In this document: in pieces, positions 44,331-58,796 of the stretch | Position numbering within the stretch: the stretch's first letter is position 1 | Layout: each line of letters opens with the position of its first letter | From: Diphasiastrum complanatum | Taxonomy: Eukaryota; Streptophyta; Lycopodiopsida; Lycopodiales; Lycopodiaceae | Assembly: GCA_029204225.1 (NCBI GenBank) | Contig: CM055107.1 | Coordinates: 7,890,472 to 7,954,471 of the forward strand | Direction: 5' to 3' | DNA: 64,000 bases | Made by a program: the position numbers and the translations under genes | The notes under the pieces: model-generated | Databases searched by the model: none | Seen by the model: only the letters and a program-made list of their open reading frames with translations | Told to the model about the DNA's origin: nothing

Positions 44331-46384
44331 GAGGGGGTGCTAGTACTTTTGATGCAATGATTCACTAGCTTTCTAGGGTCCTAGTTCCGGAAAATTTCTG
44401 ATCACTAATTCACGTTAGGATCTTGCTAATATCTCTTTCCCCATTGAATTCGGCTTACAGTTAGTAAAAAATCTTACATGGGCTGGAAACCGATTTACTA
44501 TCTATGATGTGCTCGTGGGGTGCAAGTTGTATGCCTGCTTTGTTTGCTAAGCGGCGGTATTTTCGCCGACCGTCGGGTCTAGGTATTTCGCTAGACGATA
44601 CCGATGGCGGGTGTGACTAGTGTGACGCTTAACCAAGGCGGTGTATTTCAACCGTGAATAGTGGACGGCCCGCTCTAGTGTCTCACAGAGGTCGGGTCCA
44701 ATTAATACGCTTCATAATGGAAAAAATGTAAGAAACACTTCAAAAACTTGACGATTCCATATAGCTGTTTAATAAATCTAATTGAGCAAGATGTTAACTA
44801 CCCAACTTACGGTTCTCTCCATACAACACATTCTAAATCAGTAGGAAACAAAGTTATTTACTTAACACTTTCCCTAAACAAGTTGGAAATAGGCAATCAT
44901 CGTTCTAATTAGCCATGCCGCATCTGTTTAAAAAATATTACGATTCCGGACTGAATGTGAATTTGTGCTAAAAATGATTCACTATAATGCACAATCGACC
45001 CATACTCTACAACAATCCATTCACTAGTTAGGTACTTGCAATTACTAAACTCAAGCAAACAACATTCTCATTGCAAGCAAGTGATTTTGAGTTCATAATA
45101 TCGGTAAACCCACAAATACGCATCGACCTGATAATTCAATGTCTACTTGTTCAAGAAAAGGATCACAATCATTTAGGTCCCAATAGGGACATGGCAGATT
45201 ATTGAAATGATTAGGTCCTCATACAGTTACACAATGAATTCTCAGTATCCTATCATTCATTCAATGAGCGAAAGCAAATACGGACGTCAAACACCCACAT
45301 TCCAATTGAAAGCAAGTAAACACGAGAATAAACATCGATGTGAGGTAAACCCATACCTCAGTGTGAGAGAGAAACCACAAATCATAGAGGCACTAGTTAT
45401 GAATGCCGCTTTTGGTTTGAGGTAGCCTTGCCTTCGTCCTTCAAAGAGCTGCTTGATCAAGTCAACATGCGGATTAGATCAGAGAACAAGTAATCAACCA
45501 AACTTTGTCTCAGATTGGCGGAAGAATCGACAACTCAATGAACAAAGGCAGCTTGCAAACAGGTCTGAGAGGGCTCCAGCGAGGGCTGGCTGAAATTAGA
45601 ATTGCAGGTCTGATTTTTTCTGATGTAGGGCCGCAGATATGTCTTAGTAGACAACAGGCAGAGGTGGGCAGTGTTAACAGTCAGACAACGAACTGGTACA
45701 GGCAGCGCACAAAGGTAAGGCGGTAGGCAGCGCATAGTACTTGCACATAAATGAAGGATCAACGAGCAGAGGCAGTCAGCAGGCAGATCGCAGGGCCAGC
45801 AGGTAGGTCGCAGGCCCCTCTCTTGCAGAAAAAACAGCAGGGTAGTTCGCACTAGGATTTGAAAGATTGCTATAGAGGAGCCGCAGGCAGACAAGTGTAG
45901 GTAGTAGGCAGGGTACTGCTGGAAACTATGATAGATCGCCGCTACATCCGCAGTCTCGGGGTAATCGCTATAGCAGGTTGTAGTAAGACCCCAGGTGGAT
46001 TTAGCAGCAAACTTGAATATTGTCAGAGGGCTCCGTTGACAACGCTTGAACTATCTGTGCTACAATAGTCGATGTCACAGTCGATGTCACAGGCAGCTTG
46101 AACATCATTTGACTTGCAATGTGCTTACTTCCTCATAAAAGCCAAGCTCATATTCCATCACATTCAATGCTACATGAACACTACTTCTTCAAAATACAAA
46201 ACAACCAATCACTTGAATTACGACAAACATTCAACCATCATCTACTTAACAAGCAAGGAAAAGTGTTAGTACACCAAAAACTTGCCTTAGGCAAGCACCC
46301 AACTAACACATGCAACGAACTATGAACACCCGAGTATCAATGATGGGTTCTCACACTATGCTCAATTCTTAATTGGAAGGAAAG

Positions 46385-48175
46385 CACAAACACCCATCCT
46401 AATCATTGATGTCAATTGCAACCAAGTCTCAATCCACCAACAATGATATTCAACCCTAACCATCCCTCACTCCACAAGCAACTACGCAAAAACTACTACC
46501 AAACACTCACATTACTTTCAACGTTCAAGCACAACCCACTTTTCCCATCAACAAGCATAGATTCAATCCCAAGGAGTGCAAACAAAAGCTCTATCAACCC
46601 AATCAAGCCTCCAACAATCAATCAACTAATTGGAGAAAAAAAACACAACCCTCAAACCAAGCCACAAGCACCCAACCTATCCTTTGCTAGCAACTACAAG
46701 TGAGTCTACTCTCAATCCACTAACAAGCATTCAACCCCAAACATCCATCACTCCACAAGTAACTATGCAAGACAATACTTGCACCAATGCATAAGCATAC
46801 TACAAGGCAAAAGCAACATTTAACCATCCATCAAACCAAACTTACAAGGAATCAAACCTACTCATGAACAAAGATCTCTCAAGCAAGCACCCATCTTCTA
46901 AAAACTTTCAACTCTAAAAAAACTCTCAACCAACATCACATCAAAACTATCACATCATCATCCAACTATACTCCACTCTCAAATTATTAACTCACAAAAG
47001 CACTAACAGCCAAAAGCACTAACATCCAAAAGCACTAACTTCCAAATACACTAACTCTCAACACACATCCACAAATACAAAGAGTCAGCTCCTTTTTATA
47101 GGAAAACCCAAGTGTCCCACTTCAAAATGAGGCTTTGCCAATTTTTATGCCCTTCAAGCCCTCTTTGCCATTTGTCCTCAACCCATTTGATAGTACACCT
47201 AGTGGCCTCCATAAGAGAGTGAGGGAGTTGTGCATTCAAGGCTCTCTTCAAAAACTAGCCAAGATGCCATTTTTGTCAAAGGCTAGGGAGGCCATTCAAG
47301 TTTCTCCTTTTGTACACCCTAGAAGCCCAAAATGTCAATGGCTAGTGGGTGTACCTCCCAATTTTAGAGCCTCCAAGGTGTTTTGCCATTTATTATCCAA
47401 AGTTTGGGTGAGGCCCTTTTTCAACCCCTATTTTTAGTAGGCGGCCTTCGTTTTTCTTTGGGTACCTATGTTTTCGGCCTTTCTTTGATTTTTCAAGGGT
47501 CGTGCGCCTACTGCTCATTTGTCTGGATTTTTGGCCTGTTGGGTAACCACTCGGCCCGCACATTTCGTTAATTGCCCGTAAATTGCCCAAACTTTGCCGT
47601 TAGGGCTTCTATGACTCCTTGACACTGAATCCATATTTCCCGGTCCCATTTTTACCCGAAACTTTTCTTTCTCGATTTTTTCTTCTGTGGTTGACTTTTT
47701 TGGCATTCATGACTAAGACTCCCATGACAACACGGTTTTCCTGAAAAATACACTGAGTGATCATATATTAGTAAAAATGGACTCAATACATGGTGAGATT
47801 TTAGCACGGTCATACCGGCTATTTTTTTACAACTGGCCATTTTTTTGAAAAGTCGTAAAATATTTATCGGCCATTTCTAAGGCCGCAAAATTTGCTCTAG
47901 CCTCATTTAGGTCGGGCTGGGACCCAATTCTAGGTGGACCGGCACTTTTGGCTCGGTCTTACAAAACTTGACCACAAAATATTTTTGACGATTTTTTCAA
48001 AAGTCAGTTTCTTACTTTTAAACTGTGTCTAGCCACTTTAGGACGGGTTGGGACCCAGTTCTAAGGCAAATTTGTGCCGATTTTTCTCTAATAACCGGGT
48101 TTTACAGGCCGGTTTTTCTTCAATTATTGCAAACTTAAACTTAAAAATTAGCCTGATTTTCCGTGCGAAAATATC
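46385..48175 (-). repeat. ~1.79-kb inverted-repeat arm 2
   Basis: Reverse complement of 40,405-42,172, so close that the same 95-codon antisense frame (MQPSLNPPTMIFN...) survives in both with a few differences. End GAAAATATC at 48,175 mirrors the GATATTTTC start of arm 1. Confidence 0.75.
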
Positions 48176-48886
48176 GGCGAACATTGGCGACTACCACTGG
48201 GTAGTATGGTCCCCATACGACAGACCCAGAGTCTCTGGTTTTGCAGACCAGCTCCTGGTGGTGGATTAAGTTAGTGGGCTCAGCACCCTTGCTAGGTGAT
48301 GCTAACCACAGTGAGTTGGTAGGATGTCTTCAACAGCTTCCTACCCAAAGGCCATCGATTTAGCCCTTAGGATCCACCTGCAACCGGATTGGAATTAACC
48401 ACAGCATCTTTGAACAGTTTGGTGTCTTCATACCTGTAAAAACCCACCTGTGACCTAAATGGCAAATGCTCCCAATTCCATCAGATGTAAGGCAATGCCC
48501 ACTTTCGGACCCATGCATGGAGGGGGATATCCAAATGCAAATCTCAGGATTGGAGATGGGATGATATGGATGAAAGTCATCAATATTGTGTCTAACACCG
48601 TGTCATTGATGTGTGTGTGAATGCATACGCAATGAGGCTTTAGTGCCCCAACTCTGAAACCGGTCCAGACTGGTGATTACCAACTTTTTTTTTTTTTTGT
48701 TTAGACATTCAACTTATACTCTCTAAGAACTGATTCAACAGGGAATAACCATCTAGTCTCCTCTCTGTACTGACTCTTCTCTCAAGCCCTATATTCTGAC
48801 AGTAGTCCATGTAAGACAACTTACTATTGAGCGGTTTCCCCAACACGCGCTTAAGTCTAACATTCATCCATCATGCACTTACATAA

Positions 48887-49035
48887 AAGCCAACTCAGAA
48901 ACGTAACAAGCTTAACCATTCAGACTTAAGAAAACTGGAATCCCAACCAACTCGAAAGCCAACTCAGAAACGTAACAAGCTTAACCATTCAGACTTAAGA
49001 AAACTGAAATCCCAACCAACCCGAAAGCCAACTCA
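48887..49035 (+). repeat. 69-bp tandem repeat, 2.1 copies
   Basis: Units start GCCAACTCAGAAACGTAAC at 48,889, 48,958 and (partial) 49,027. Near identical. The rest of 48,176-50,750 has no recognised gene; short pyrimidine-rich runs near 50,460-50,580. Confidence 0.9.
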
Positions 49036-50759
49036 GAATCCGTCCTCAAAAGGTAACCAAAGGCAAAGACAAGCCACACATGAAACCCGAGGCATAGTGG
49101 TCGCCAAACTGACCAATTGGCATAGCGGCAAGCCACACGTCGATGACGAGGACCCTTAGGCACCGGTGACACAAAAAGGTTGTAGTAAGAGTCCTTCCAC
49201 TTGGACCAGTCCCGGAGGCGAAACCGAAATGGTAATCATCCCCAAGGATCAACTTTATTAGATTTGGAAGAGGTTACATTCATACATAGACTGACCGGTC
49301 TCGAGGCCACCAACACGTGTTGGGCATTGTGCCTGGCTCGTGCTGGTAGAGGGAGCTGAGGCTTGGCAACTGGACTCCTGGTGCTGGTTGAGCTGCCCAA
49401 GTTTCTGTCTGCCGGACTCCCCCTATAGTTCTGATATGATTCGGCGCACCCCCTCTGTTCTGAAACATAGTGCTTTCTGGTAAAGCACGCTTTTTAGGAC
49501 TTAGTTTTTATTTCGCTGATTAAGCCTGGCAAGCCTGGCAGAATCAGTTTGGCTCCCGGACATGGGTCCCGGGAGCCGTTCCGGCGGCAGAATCAACTTG
49601 CTTCCTTACTAGGCCATGACTCGAGCTCCAGAGCTAGCTCATGACTTGTGACTACTTGACTGGCTCACCACAGGTCAGAGGCTCAGTCCTTGACGTTCTA
49701 ACTTGCTCTGGGACCTTAGGGAGCGTCACCCCTTAGAGTCTTATAGGGCACATTGGGTGCACCTGAGTCAGCTTTACAACAGCAGATGGGAGGAACACTC
49801 GGGCCTTGGCAGCCTGAATGCCAAAGGGAATAAGCCCAAGGTAATAAGGTCTCTATAGGTGAATTTGCGGCATTGAAAGGTTGCATGAATAGTAAGACCC
49901 ATAGGTGTCTGAGAGCAAGGAACATGAAGCAAGGGAGGGAAGCTTGTTAGGTGGAAAAAAAGAGGTGAAAACTCGAGAACAACTAGTGTGGTCAACAATT
50001 TGTGATCGAAGCAAGCAAGAAGAGTTTGTGAAAGAAGAGATGTGTGCAACAAGCGTAGCCGGCTCGCATGAGGAAGTTGCCACATGAGCAAAATCAGCAA
50101 ACGATGACATAGAATTATGGTCAGAAGCAACAACGATCCGTGAAGATAGCTCACAAGAGATGTATATGAGGCAGGATCAATCGAGAGGACAGGAGGGAGG
50201 CTAAGAGTAACTTGTTGTCGCCCTCAACCACACCATCACTGGTGTGTGAAGGCATTCATGGTGATGCACATACGTTGCTATCTCCCACTGCCATCATCGT
50301 TTGCTAATCTTCCTTGTAATTGAAAACTCTTTTTTGGTTTCCAGGGGAGGATCAAACTTGACAATTTTTTTTTTTTTGGATGCCAAGGTAACCTTTCCAA
50401 CCGTATGACTAGGCGGCAACATTAAAATGAACCAAAATATTTTCGCGCTCACTTCGCTCTTTTCCTCCTCCTCTGCTTCGTCTTCTTTGTTTAATCACTT
50501 TGCTTCTTCTGCTTCATCTTCCTCTGTTTGATAACTTGTTTCTTCTACTGGCTTCTTCTTCGTACACAATCGCTTGCTTTTCTTTAAATTTTACAAGGAC
50601 CATGATGTTGTAGCGCCACCATCGTTAGGAATAAAATGTGTGTCGTATCCTTTGATCTGTTCAGATATTAACTACAGAACCTCCTGTCAACGGAACAAAA
50701 TCACCTTCTTTAAGCATTACAAAAGACATGAAAAACTCACGATTGGTGCTAAAAAAAAA

Positions 50760-52565
50760 TTTATTACTAAGAGTCATTACGAAATCTTTTTCACTAGGAA
50801 AATACTGGATTTTAGGAACATTCTCTAAATTCTTTTACTGAAGTGTGAAATTCAAGTTCTATAAACCACTAGTAATTAGAGACTGATCGCAATGTATCAA
50901 AAATGACAATCATCTTCACTACAAAAAATTTTAGATTACAATCCAGAATCACATCTAGATATCCAAAGTCCTGGTGAATATCAATTCAGTTGTTATTCTT
51001 GGATTCATTATGATTCGTTATCCATTTGAGCTCTCTGGGATACAATCACTAATGAGCTGAGTCTATTTCTTAATTTAGGAATACTCTATCGCAAGAATAT
51101 TGTATATCCAATGCACATAATTTAACTGATGAACTGAAATGATTCACTAATCATGTGTCTTATAAGCAATATAAAACAAAACCATCAGTTTCTGGTGAAT
51201 CCTCTTCACACTGATCGGTCTACCAATTAACTTCATCCTGGAGTATCTACTCAAGTTAATTGTTTATGATTCAGAAATCTCAATGTCCAGGTGTAGTTTT
51301 AATTATACATGTATAACACCACATTTAGATCCTTATCCAAATCATTTATAAGTTAATCCATAAATCTTTTATACAAAGATTTGTTAACTCTGCAAGTATC
51401 TATCAAAACAATACTTGATCATATGCTTATGTTCGCTGACTAGGTTAAGTACACTAGATAACCTTAGTAACTAGTATTACACAGTAGATTCATACAAGAT
51501 TAATCGTGCACATATGAGAATAATCTCACTATGACCCAGTACATAAACACATTTTTATCTAGCAGATTCCTCCAGAACCCACATATGTTACTCACATATC
51601 TCACTGAGATCTTGTAACTCGGCTACAAAATATTTTCTATTTCTCTTGAGTAAATAACATATCCGGGAAATCTCTTAGATGAATAAAATTCACTCTCAAC
51701 AGTTTTCCAATCCCACTTACCTCTAATTACATAATTTCTCCCACTGATTAACCCCTCTCTGATCCTAGTACTTAAACTAAGATTAGGTTAATCCAATATA
51801 GAACTCTCAGACTTAAATTCTGATCAAACTTACTTCTATTCCAATCCAAATGAAATTAGTAACCTTTGACTTTTTATTGTACTACTTATAGATAATGACT
51901 CAAATTTCAAACTTGTTCTAGTTCCAAATTGTCCACACAATCCCTAGTGAATTCTTCTTATTTTGAAAAGTTCCAATTAGGTATCTTACTCTGAATCTGT
52001 CCGAAATTGCTTTCAGACTAAATCTCATTTCTATATCGTAGTTGGTTCTCTTCCGAAAACTATGCAACCAACAGATTCCCATATAGAATTTTATCCCACC
52101 ACTTCACCCCTCCTTTTAGAGAAATTATAAATTTCTATAAGTTAACTGAAAAGATGATATATGAAAATATCTAAATTCTAGAAAAATCAGTAATAAGTGC
52201 TTCCACTAAAGGATTCACCACATTACACACAAGACTTTTCCTTCAAATATTTTCACTCTGAGTGATAGAAACTACTATTCCATCAAAATTCATTTATGCA
52301 ACAGAGATATTCCATGGTTTAAGAAATTGAAACATGTTAACCTTAGAATTTATCTGAATTCCAAGTCTATTCACCCAAGTAGTAATTTATATGACATAAT
52401 AGTCTTTCGGAAGAATAGCTTCATGCCAGAAAGAATCATATAACCAGTCTGATATCCATATTCGAGAAATTACTAAGAAGTAAAAGATTAATTAAGAAAG
52501 CGAGAAATAGATTTGAGGGCCTCTGATTTTGTAAATAATGAGATATCACTTTGGGACCTAGATTA
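50760..52565 (-). repeat. 1.8-kb dispersed repeat, copy B (inverted relative to 14.6-16.4 kb)
   Basis: Collinear reverse complement of 14,620-16,395, about 80% alike by eye with many small indels. No open frame common to both. Confidence 0.8.
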
Positions 52566-55090
52566 AACCTCAAAATTTTCCAAAATACCCCACATTTGAT
52601 CGAATGGTTTTCTTCTTTCCCATATCGCGACTAGGTACTAAAAAAACCATTGATCATCAGATCTTTACAATCCTATATTTTCTTTCCAAAATTATTGACG
52701 TCTCATACCATCAGCTTTTCCTTCCAGAAAATCCTTAACCGTCTTATCTGATATTCTAGAGATCCATTGATCATAGCTATCCTACAATCACTATAGGAAA
52801 TTCTCTTGTTCCCAAACACTAGAGAATCCATTTATTTGGATGATTGGCATGCCTATCAGATGGATACCCAAAATCCACATCTGATTACGTGACTTACACA
52901 GAAGAATTAACATGGTTCAATATTACATCCTGATCCTTTCTGGTTGATGATAAGCTTCAAACCCCTATTGATGCATCAAATCTAGGGATAAGCTTCTGTC
53001 AACTAACAGATCCAATGTAATCCACGTATCAGATTCCACTTCTAACCTTACAATTGACATTCAAAAATGCGGATAACTCAGTGATTACAAAGATATCAGT
53101 TACGAATTGAACTGAATGAATTTTAACCAGAAAATTAATAACCAGTATTAAGCAATAATGTACAGAGATTACTAAAATCGTAACTGCGAAATACATTTCT
53201 CGATCACACTTACTACCTCTGATGTCCACTCATCTTCCTTCAGAATTTTCAGTTCTTTGAAAATCTATTTCAGCTAAGATACCAAGAAGACGTAACAAAA
53301 TTAGTAAATGTTTTAAAAAAATTAATTACTATAGGAAAAAGTCCAAAACAATTTCATTTCTATCCTATACCTGGGTTGAATATAATTCATAATAGGATTT
53401 TATTGGAAATGAAATCCGTTATGTAATTTCTATTATTCCAAAAAAAATTCTTTTTATTGACTGGTTTGACATTACTCTGTTAATATTGACAAAACCTATC
53501 CAAACATAGAATATGAAATTACATGAATGGAAATTCCACCAATAGGATTTCAGTAATTCTTGAACCGTATCTTGTCAGATTTACTGACTAGATAAAGAAT
53601 ACTATCGCCACTCATCCAATCTGGTCATTTCATTTTGTCTGACGATTTTAATTCAAATTTAACGAGTTTTTTGCACAAACGTTCACTTGACTGATTATTA
53701 TCGATCAACATCGATTAGAAAACTTATCAGACAAGTAATTGATTCCCAAATATCAAATGAAAATTCAACCAAAAAAGAATGAAAAAATCAAATTTTAACT
53801 TTCAATTTGGGAGTTCAACTCCAAAATTAAAAAATGACAGCACAGTAAAAACTGTTGGCAATTCATTGCGGTTCATTATGTAAATTTTAACTTATCTATC
53901 ACCAAAAAATAATTTAGACTTAGTGAAAACACTGTGATCAATTTTTGACTGATAAACTCAGTTTAATCAATTCACTAATCTAAACTGATTCCATAACAAA
54001 AAAAATGACCAAAATTTTGATTTTTTCCAGAAAACTCAAATTTTGCTTTATTTTACGCAATTCAAAAATTTTGACGAAAATACTGTTAGTACAAAAGACA
54101 ATCGAAGTCGAAAAAATCGAAACATTGTCCGGACGTCTACGACTCCTCAGTTTCTGATCAGACAATGGTTGTCTTTGACGCCTGAGGAGCTCGCGTTATC
54201 ATACTGCTTCCAATCTCAAAATTGATGCTACCAACAGTCTTAAACCATCAATTAGACTTCCATGAAGCATTCATACTGATCCTAAGATGCAGTATAGGCT
54301 GAGAACAAAGATTTCTTGATTTGTAGAAGTCAAAATAGCTTCAAACTTGATGGAGATGGTGCATAAGCCACCGACCATCATTTCACAGGTCTGATAGCTT
54401 GTTAGGAAGGTAAAAAGGAATGCTAATCATGCTGTAATTAATTCCAGAATGATCTCCTTATGGATCTGGAGAGATCCATCCCCCAAAAATCACCAAAAGT
54501 GGTCATTTTTTGAACTTTTTTGACTTCCTACAAGTTCAATTGCTGGAATTATTGGTTCTAACTTCAGAGAAAGCTACAAAAGACTTTTGTTCCCTCTTTA
54601 CAAGCTCTACATGGTGTTTTATAGCCACCTACTATCCAACTTTATGAAAAAACAAGCAAAAATGATTACTTTTGGCTATTTTTCGATTTTTTCATCACCA
54701 TAAAGTGAAAATTCATGACATACAACTCTTTCTCTAACACATGCAAACCCATTTACAGAATTACAACCATCTAATTGATCTGATCTTGCTGGAAAATTTA
54801 TGTCGCATTGAAAAATCATCTCACCTCATATTTCACTATAAGCATACAGTGATTTCAAACGTTCTGCTAGTCCTGCTTCAGTTTTTGCATTGAGCACACC
54901 AAGATTTTCAGTCTTAAAGCTCTAGTCCCAAATTTTGGAATGAGCATGAAGAGAAATTATTACATCTCATGCTTAACTAGCTATTATCTGAAGTTAACCA
55001 TACCAGTTAAACATTGGGCAAGGCAAAAACTCAAAAAATAGTGACCAGAAATTACTGGTTTGCATTCTCTCTCCACGTAGTCTCTCTCTA
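52566..55090. other. No recognisable gene
   Basis: AT-rich. A short inverted word pair ACTCCTCAG ... CTGAGGAGCTC (54,140-54,190) could form a hairpin. Otherwise nothing readable. Confidence 0.5.
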
Positions 55091-55102
55091 AAGTGAAATT
55101 TC

Positions 55103-56380
55103 TTAAAGGGCCCATTTTGAGTCCATATTTCTACTAATGAGATATGTTGTCTGTACATCCATTTGATGTATCTCCAAATCTGCTACAACAGCAAACGATA
55201 ACAAAAGTCGAATAGAAGAATGCTTGACTACTGGACTGAAGGTCTCAATGTAATCGACATTGTATACCTGAGAAAATCCTCTAGCGACAAGTCGGGCTTT
55301 TCTTTTGTCGATGCTTCCGTTTGCTTTGTAATTGACTTTGAAAATCCATTCGCAATCAACTACATTTCTACCATGACAAGCGTTCATGTCTGGTTCTTGA
55401 TAAGAGATAAATACTCTTTATCCATAGCTTCTTTTCAGAGATCATAATCGCGCTAACTGAGTGCCTCTTCGACAATCGTCGGCTCTTAAAAAAGGTAGGC
55501 TGCAGACTCGTCGATATACCTGGCAGGTGGTCTGTTGGTTCTTGATGATCTTCTGGAGATTAGAGGAAGCTCATCATTTTCATCATACTGTAGTTGTTGA
55601 TTTGCAACATCACCATCTTTGGATTCACCGTTGAAATGTTGTTCGTCAAAAGTGGATGAGCTTGGACCTTCAATGGGAATAGTCGACTGAGGAATTCGAA
55701 GTTCAATATGTCTAAAGAGTTAGACAAGTCGGCTACATGGGCTTTTTCTTTTCCCTTAAGGTTGATAATCTGATCTTCGATGAAGATGACATCCTAGCTA
55801 GTGAATATCTTCGACTCGATGGGATCGGACAATTTGCAAGCTATTGCGAATGAGGTGAATAGTGTTTGGAAATATTTCCAAGGTATCTAGTGGGTTCTAG
55901 TAACAATCTTTTGGTCTGATTTCTGCTATGCGAGTTCAGTAGATCTTTCTTAAATATTCCTTCTGCATTAATGTCATTGTTAACATCTTCAAAGTGACCT
56001 AGAAGAATATTCCATATTCTAGGATACCCTATCCTTTCATTCTCATGTAACTATCGATCACTCAGTAAATCGGATTGTTATTCACCACTCTCGGAGATGT
56101 TCTAGCAAATTCGACAATTTTCAAGTGATTGTCGTTTTCTGCATTGGGTAGTACTGAGTAGTTCAACTTGTGCGTTCTCTTTTCGATTCTAGGTGATGTG
56201 CTCCTATGTCGACTCAATTTCAACTAGACATGCATCTACATTCTTGCTTGAGGTTGGCATGATATTCATCATGCAATCGGTGGTTTCTTGTGTGTCACAA
56301 CTAAAAATTTGCCTATTCAACAAGGTCCTAGTCAGGTCCTAGGATCATTGTCTTACTAAATACTGATATTGCCCCTTTTT
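55103..56380 (-). pseudogene. Copia fragment: integrase tail to reverse transcriptase start
   Basis: Minus strand. The segment 55,103-55,387 has VVDCEWIFKVNYKANGSI, KARLVARGFSQVYNVDYIET and LEIHQMDVQTTYL, the start of Copia RT (the first catalytic Asp is in MDV). It ends by fusion to unrelated DSKWAL. Upstream to about 56,380 frame-shifted text resembles the integrase-RT linker (PPARYIDES-like, EEAL). No LTR seen. Confidence 0.8.
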
Positions 56381-57129
56381 CTGATATGATTTGTAAAGTG
56401 CGTACGTACCTGAATCCATTACTTGTGTAGCTTTTTCTACTTCCCATATTGAGTCATTACTTTCCACTATACCCATCCTTTCTATTATATCTCAACACTT
56501 CATTTCACAATACTCCCCATTCCCATTATAATGCCCCGACCCAACTTTGTTTTGACAATTGTTGAATTTTTATGCCTATCATTGGTCAAATTGCCTTTCA
56601 TAGTATTAGGGGGAAGTTTTTGAAACTCACGGTATGATCCTCACAATACTAGTCAGTGGAAATTTTAGGTATGGCTTGAATTTTCGCCTACGTCACATTA
56701 CTGTATGGGGGAGCCGACATAAGGATTTTGATGCTGATTGTTTAGGTAGACCCCAAAAAGTGATATTATTAATAATGTTTTCATACACGTAGGACGCCAA
56801 ATATATTTTCCTCTTGATGTTCATAGTTAACTCCAACAAGGCTTGGTGGAGAGCTTGTTGTGTGTGGTGGAGGTCTTCAAGTTTGTGCTAGCCTTTATCT
56901 TGGGGCCGGCCTAGGAAAGCAATTTTTTGGGATTTCTTGGATTGCATGGTGGAGTGAAAGTGTAAATGGGAGATGAGATTTTGTTCAATGGAGTTTAGTG
57001 GAATTGGTTGGGTAATTCAGGTAGTCAGTGCTCTTTCTGTGGAAGTGAGAGTGTGATGGTGGATAAAAAATCAAAAGAAATAAAATGATAAAAATATAGA
57101 GAGAAAAAGATATAGAGATAGATAGATGG

Positions 57130-57248
57130 GTGTGTGTGTGTGTGTGTGTGTGCGCACTAGTGAAGTGTGCCTATCGATGACGGACGGCCGATGGTGTATG
57201 TGTGTGAGCGCGCGGGGGCGTGCATGAGAGAGAGAGAGAGAGAGAGAA
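57130..57248. repeat. (TG)11 and (GA)11 microsatellites
   Basis: TG run at 57,130-57,152 and GA run at about 57,227-57,248, separated by a GC-rich spacer (GAGCGCGCGGGGGCG). Confidence 0.9.
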
Positions 57249-57595
57249 TATCAGCCACGTGTTTTGTAGACACGTGTGGCCTATCTAGTAGCTGAAATTT
57301 GATATTAAAATGGACGCTTGTCGAAAATCAGACGGCAGTTGGTCAAATTTGGGGCTAGCCTCCTCGGCCCTCATCTGCCTGGTGGTGGGGGCTCATTCAC
57401 AAACTAACCCTTTTTCGGACGGTTCATCATTACCGGCCCCATACCCATACGCATGCCATGCCCATCCATGTCCATGTATTTAGTTTTTGGCTTTTTCCCT
57501 GTGTGTGTGTGTGTGACGTTTTATGCCGGCAAAGCATGACACTTTTTTACTACAGCTCACACATTCTCTCTCTAAAATAGTACAATATATATACA

Positions 57596-57600
<5 letters not shown>

Positions 57601-57637
<37 letters not shown>
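57601..57637. repeat. (GT)18 microsatellite
   Basis: Pure GT run of 37 bases upstream of the GDSL gene; 56,400-58,500 otherwise has no gene. Confidence 0.95.
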
Positions 57638-57640
<3 letters not shown>

Positions 57641-58504
57641 TATAAATAAACTACATCAACAATAGGGAATCATTTATTAATTAATCAAGGTAAAATCACG
57701 AACCCAAAATATTCACTTTTGGAAGAAAAAAAATTAAGTATATAACAATAAAATCAGCATTTTAAATTCGAGAACATAAAATCATTGCAAGACTAGACCC
57801 ATGATTTCTAGAAACCCAACCATAAAAATGGCTCGACCTCACCCTCATTTATTGCAAAATGACCAAATGAAAAGATTGGTGAAAACTGTCATTCTCTTAT
57901 GTGAAGGATGGCAAATGCTATCCAAAATGGCATGTATGGTCAAACTTTACGAAACTTCCTAGAAAAGCCAAAGCAATATGGAATATTTTGTGAAAGTCTA
58001 TACAAGTTTTCACGCAAGTGAAAGTGCCATAAAACTTTATGGTATAGGTGTTTTTATAAGCTCATTGGCTTTTACAAATTTTAAGTCTCTTCATAAATAC
58101 ACTATATCAACAACATAGAAGACTTTGATGATTAATTAGGATATAATTACCTACCTTGAACACTTGTATATAATAAACAAAAGCTAAGTAGCCAACAATC
58201 AAAACAACATCCGATGATTTCTAGGAACTAGAAACTTCCTTGGGAATCAAATGCACTTGATGATAAAATATAGGATATTCATATCAATGATAGGGAATCC
58301 TTCAGTAATTAATTAAGGTAAAAATATCCACATTGAGATAGTAGCCAACAATGAAAACATCAAATAAATCCAAGAGGAAAAATACATTCCAAAACTACAT
58401 CAATGATTCCTAGAAAGTCATAAACTTCATGGGGATTCTGAAAAGCTTGAAATACAAAAAAGATTCGGCAATGTATTTGTATCTATGTATGTAAAGCCAT
58501 AGAT

Positions 58505-58520
58505 TTTTATATAAATATGT
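58505..58520 (+). promoter_or_regulatory. Possible TATA box of the GDSL gene
   Basis: TTTTTATATAAATATG about 280 bases upstream of the ATG at 58,797. The distance allows a 5' UTR of ~250 bases. Not confirmed. Confidence 0.3.
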
Positions 58521-58796
58521 AATCTATAAGGCCATATGGCATAGAAGCTGAACGAAGGCAACAATCATACTTGTGTGTGCTCAAAGACTACTACTACTAT
58601 AGTTTGCACTTCAGTTATTTGTAGTCCATAGAATGATTTGTGTGTGATGTGAGCTACTATAGTACCACTTGAAGTACATCATCATTGCCAATACTAGAAA
58701 CCTCACTCTTGCAACCATTTTTACATGATTTGATTGAAGATATTCAGAAGTGACAATCATCACTAGAATTGAATTATCATTTGGAAATATAACATC

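Noticed and set aside
45535-45894. 119-codon minus-strand Cys/Leu-rich frame
   Set aside because: Falls in GGCAGG-rich repetitive sequence; no motif, and neighbouring frames are equally open.
49774-50154. 126-codon minus-strand frame rich in Leu and Ser
   Set aside because: Low-complexity composition, overlapping frames on both strands and no recognisable motif.
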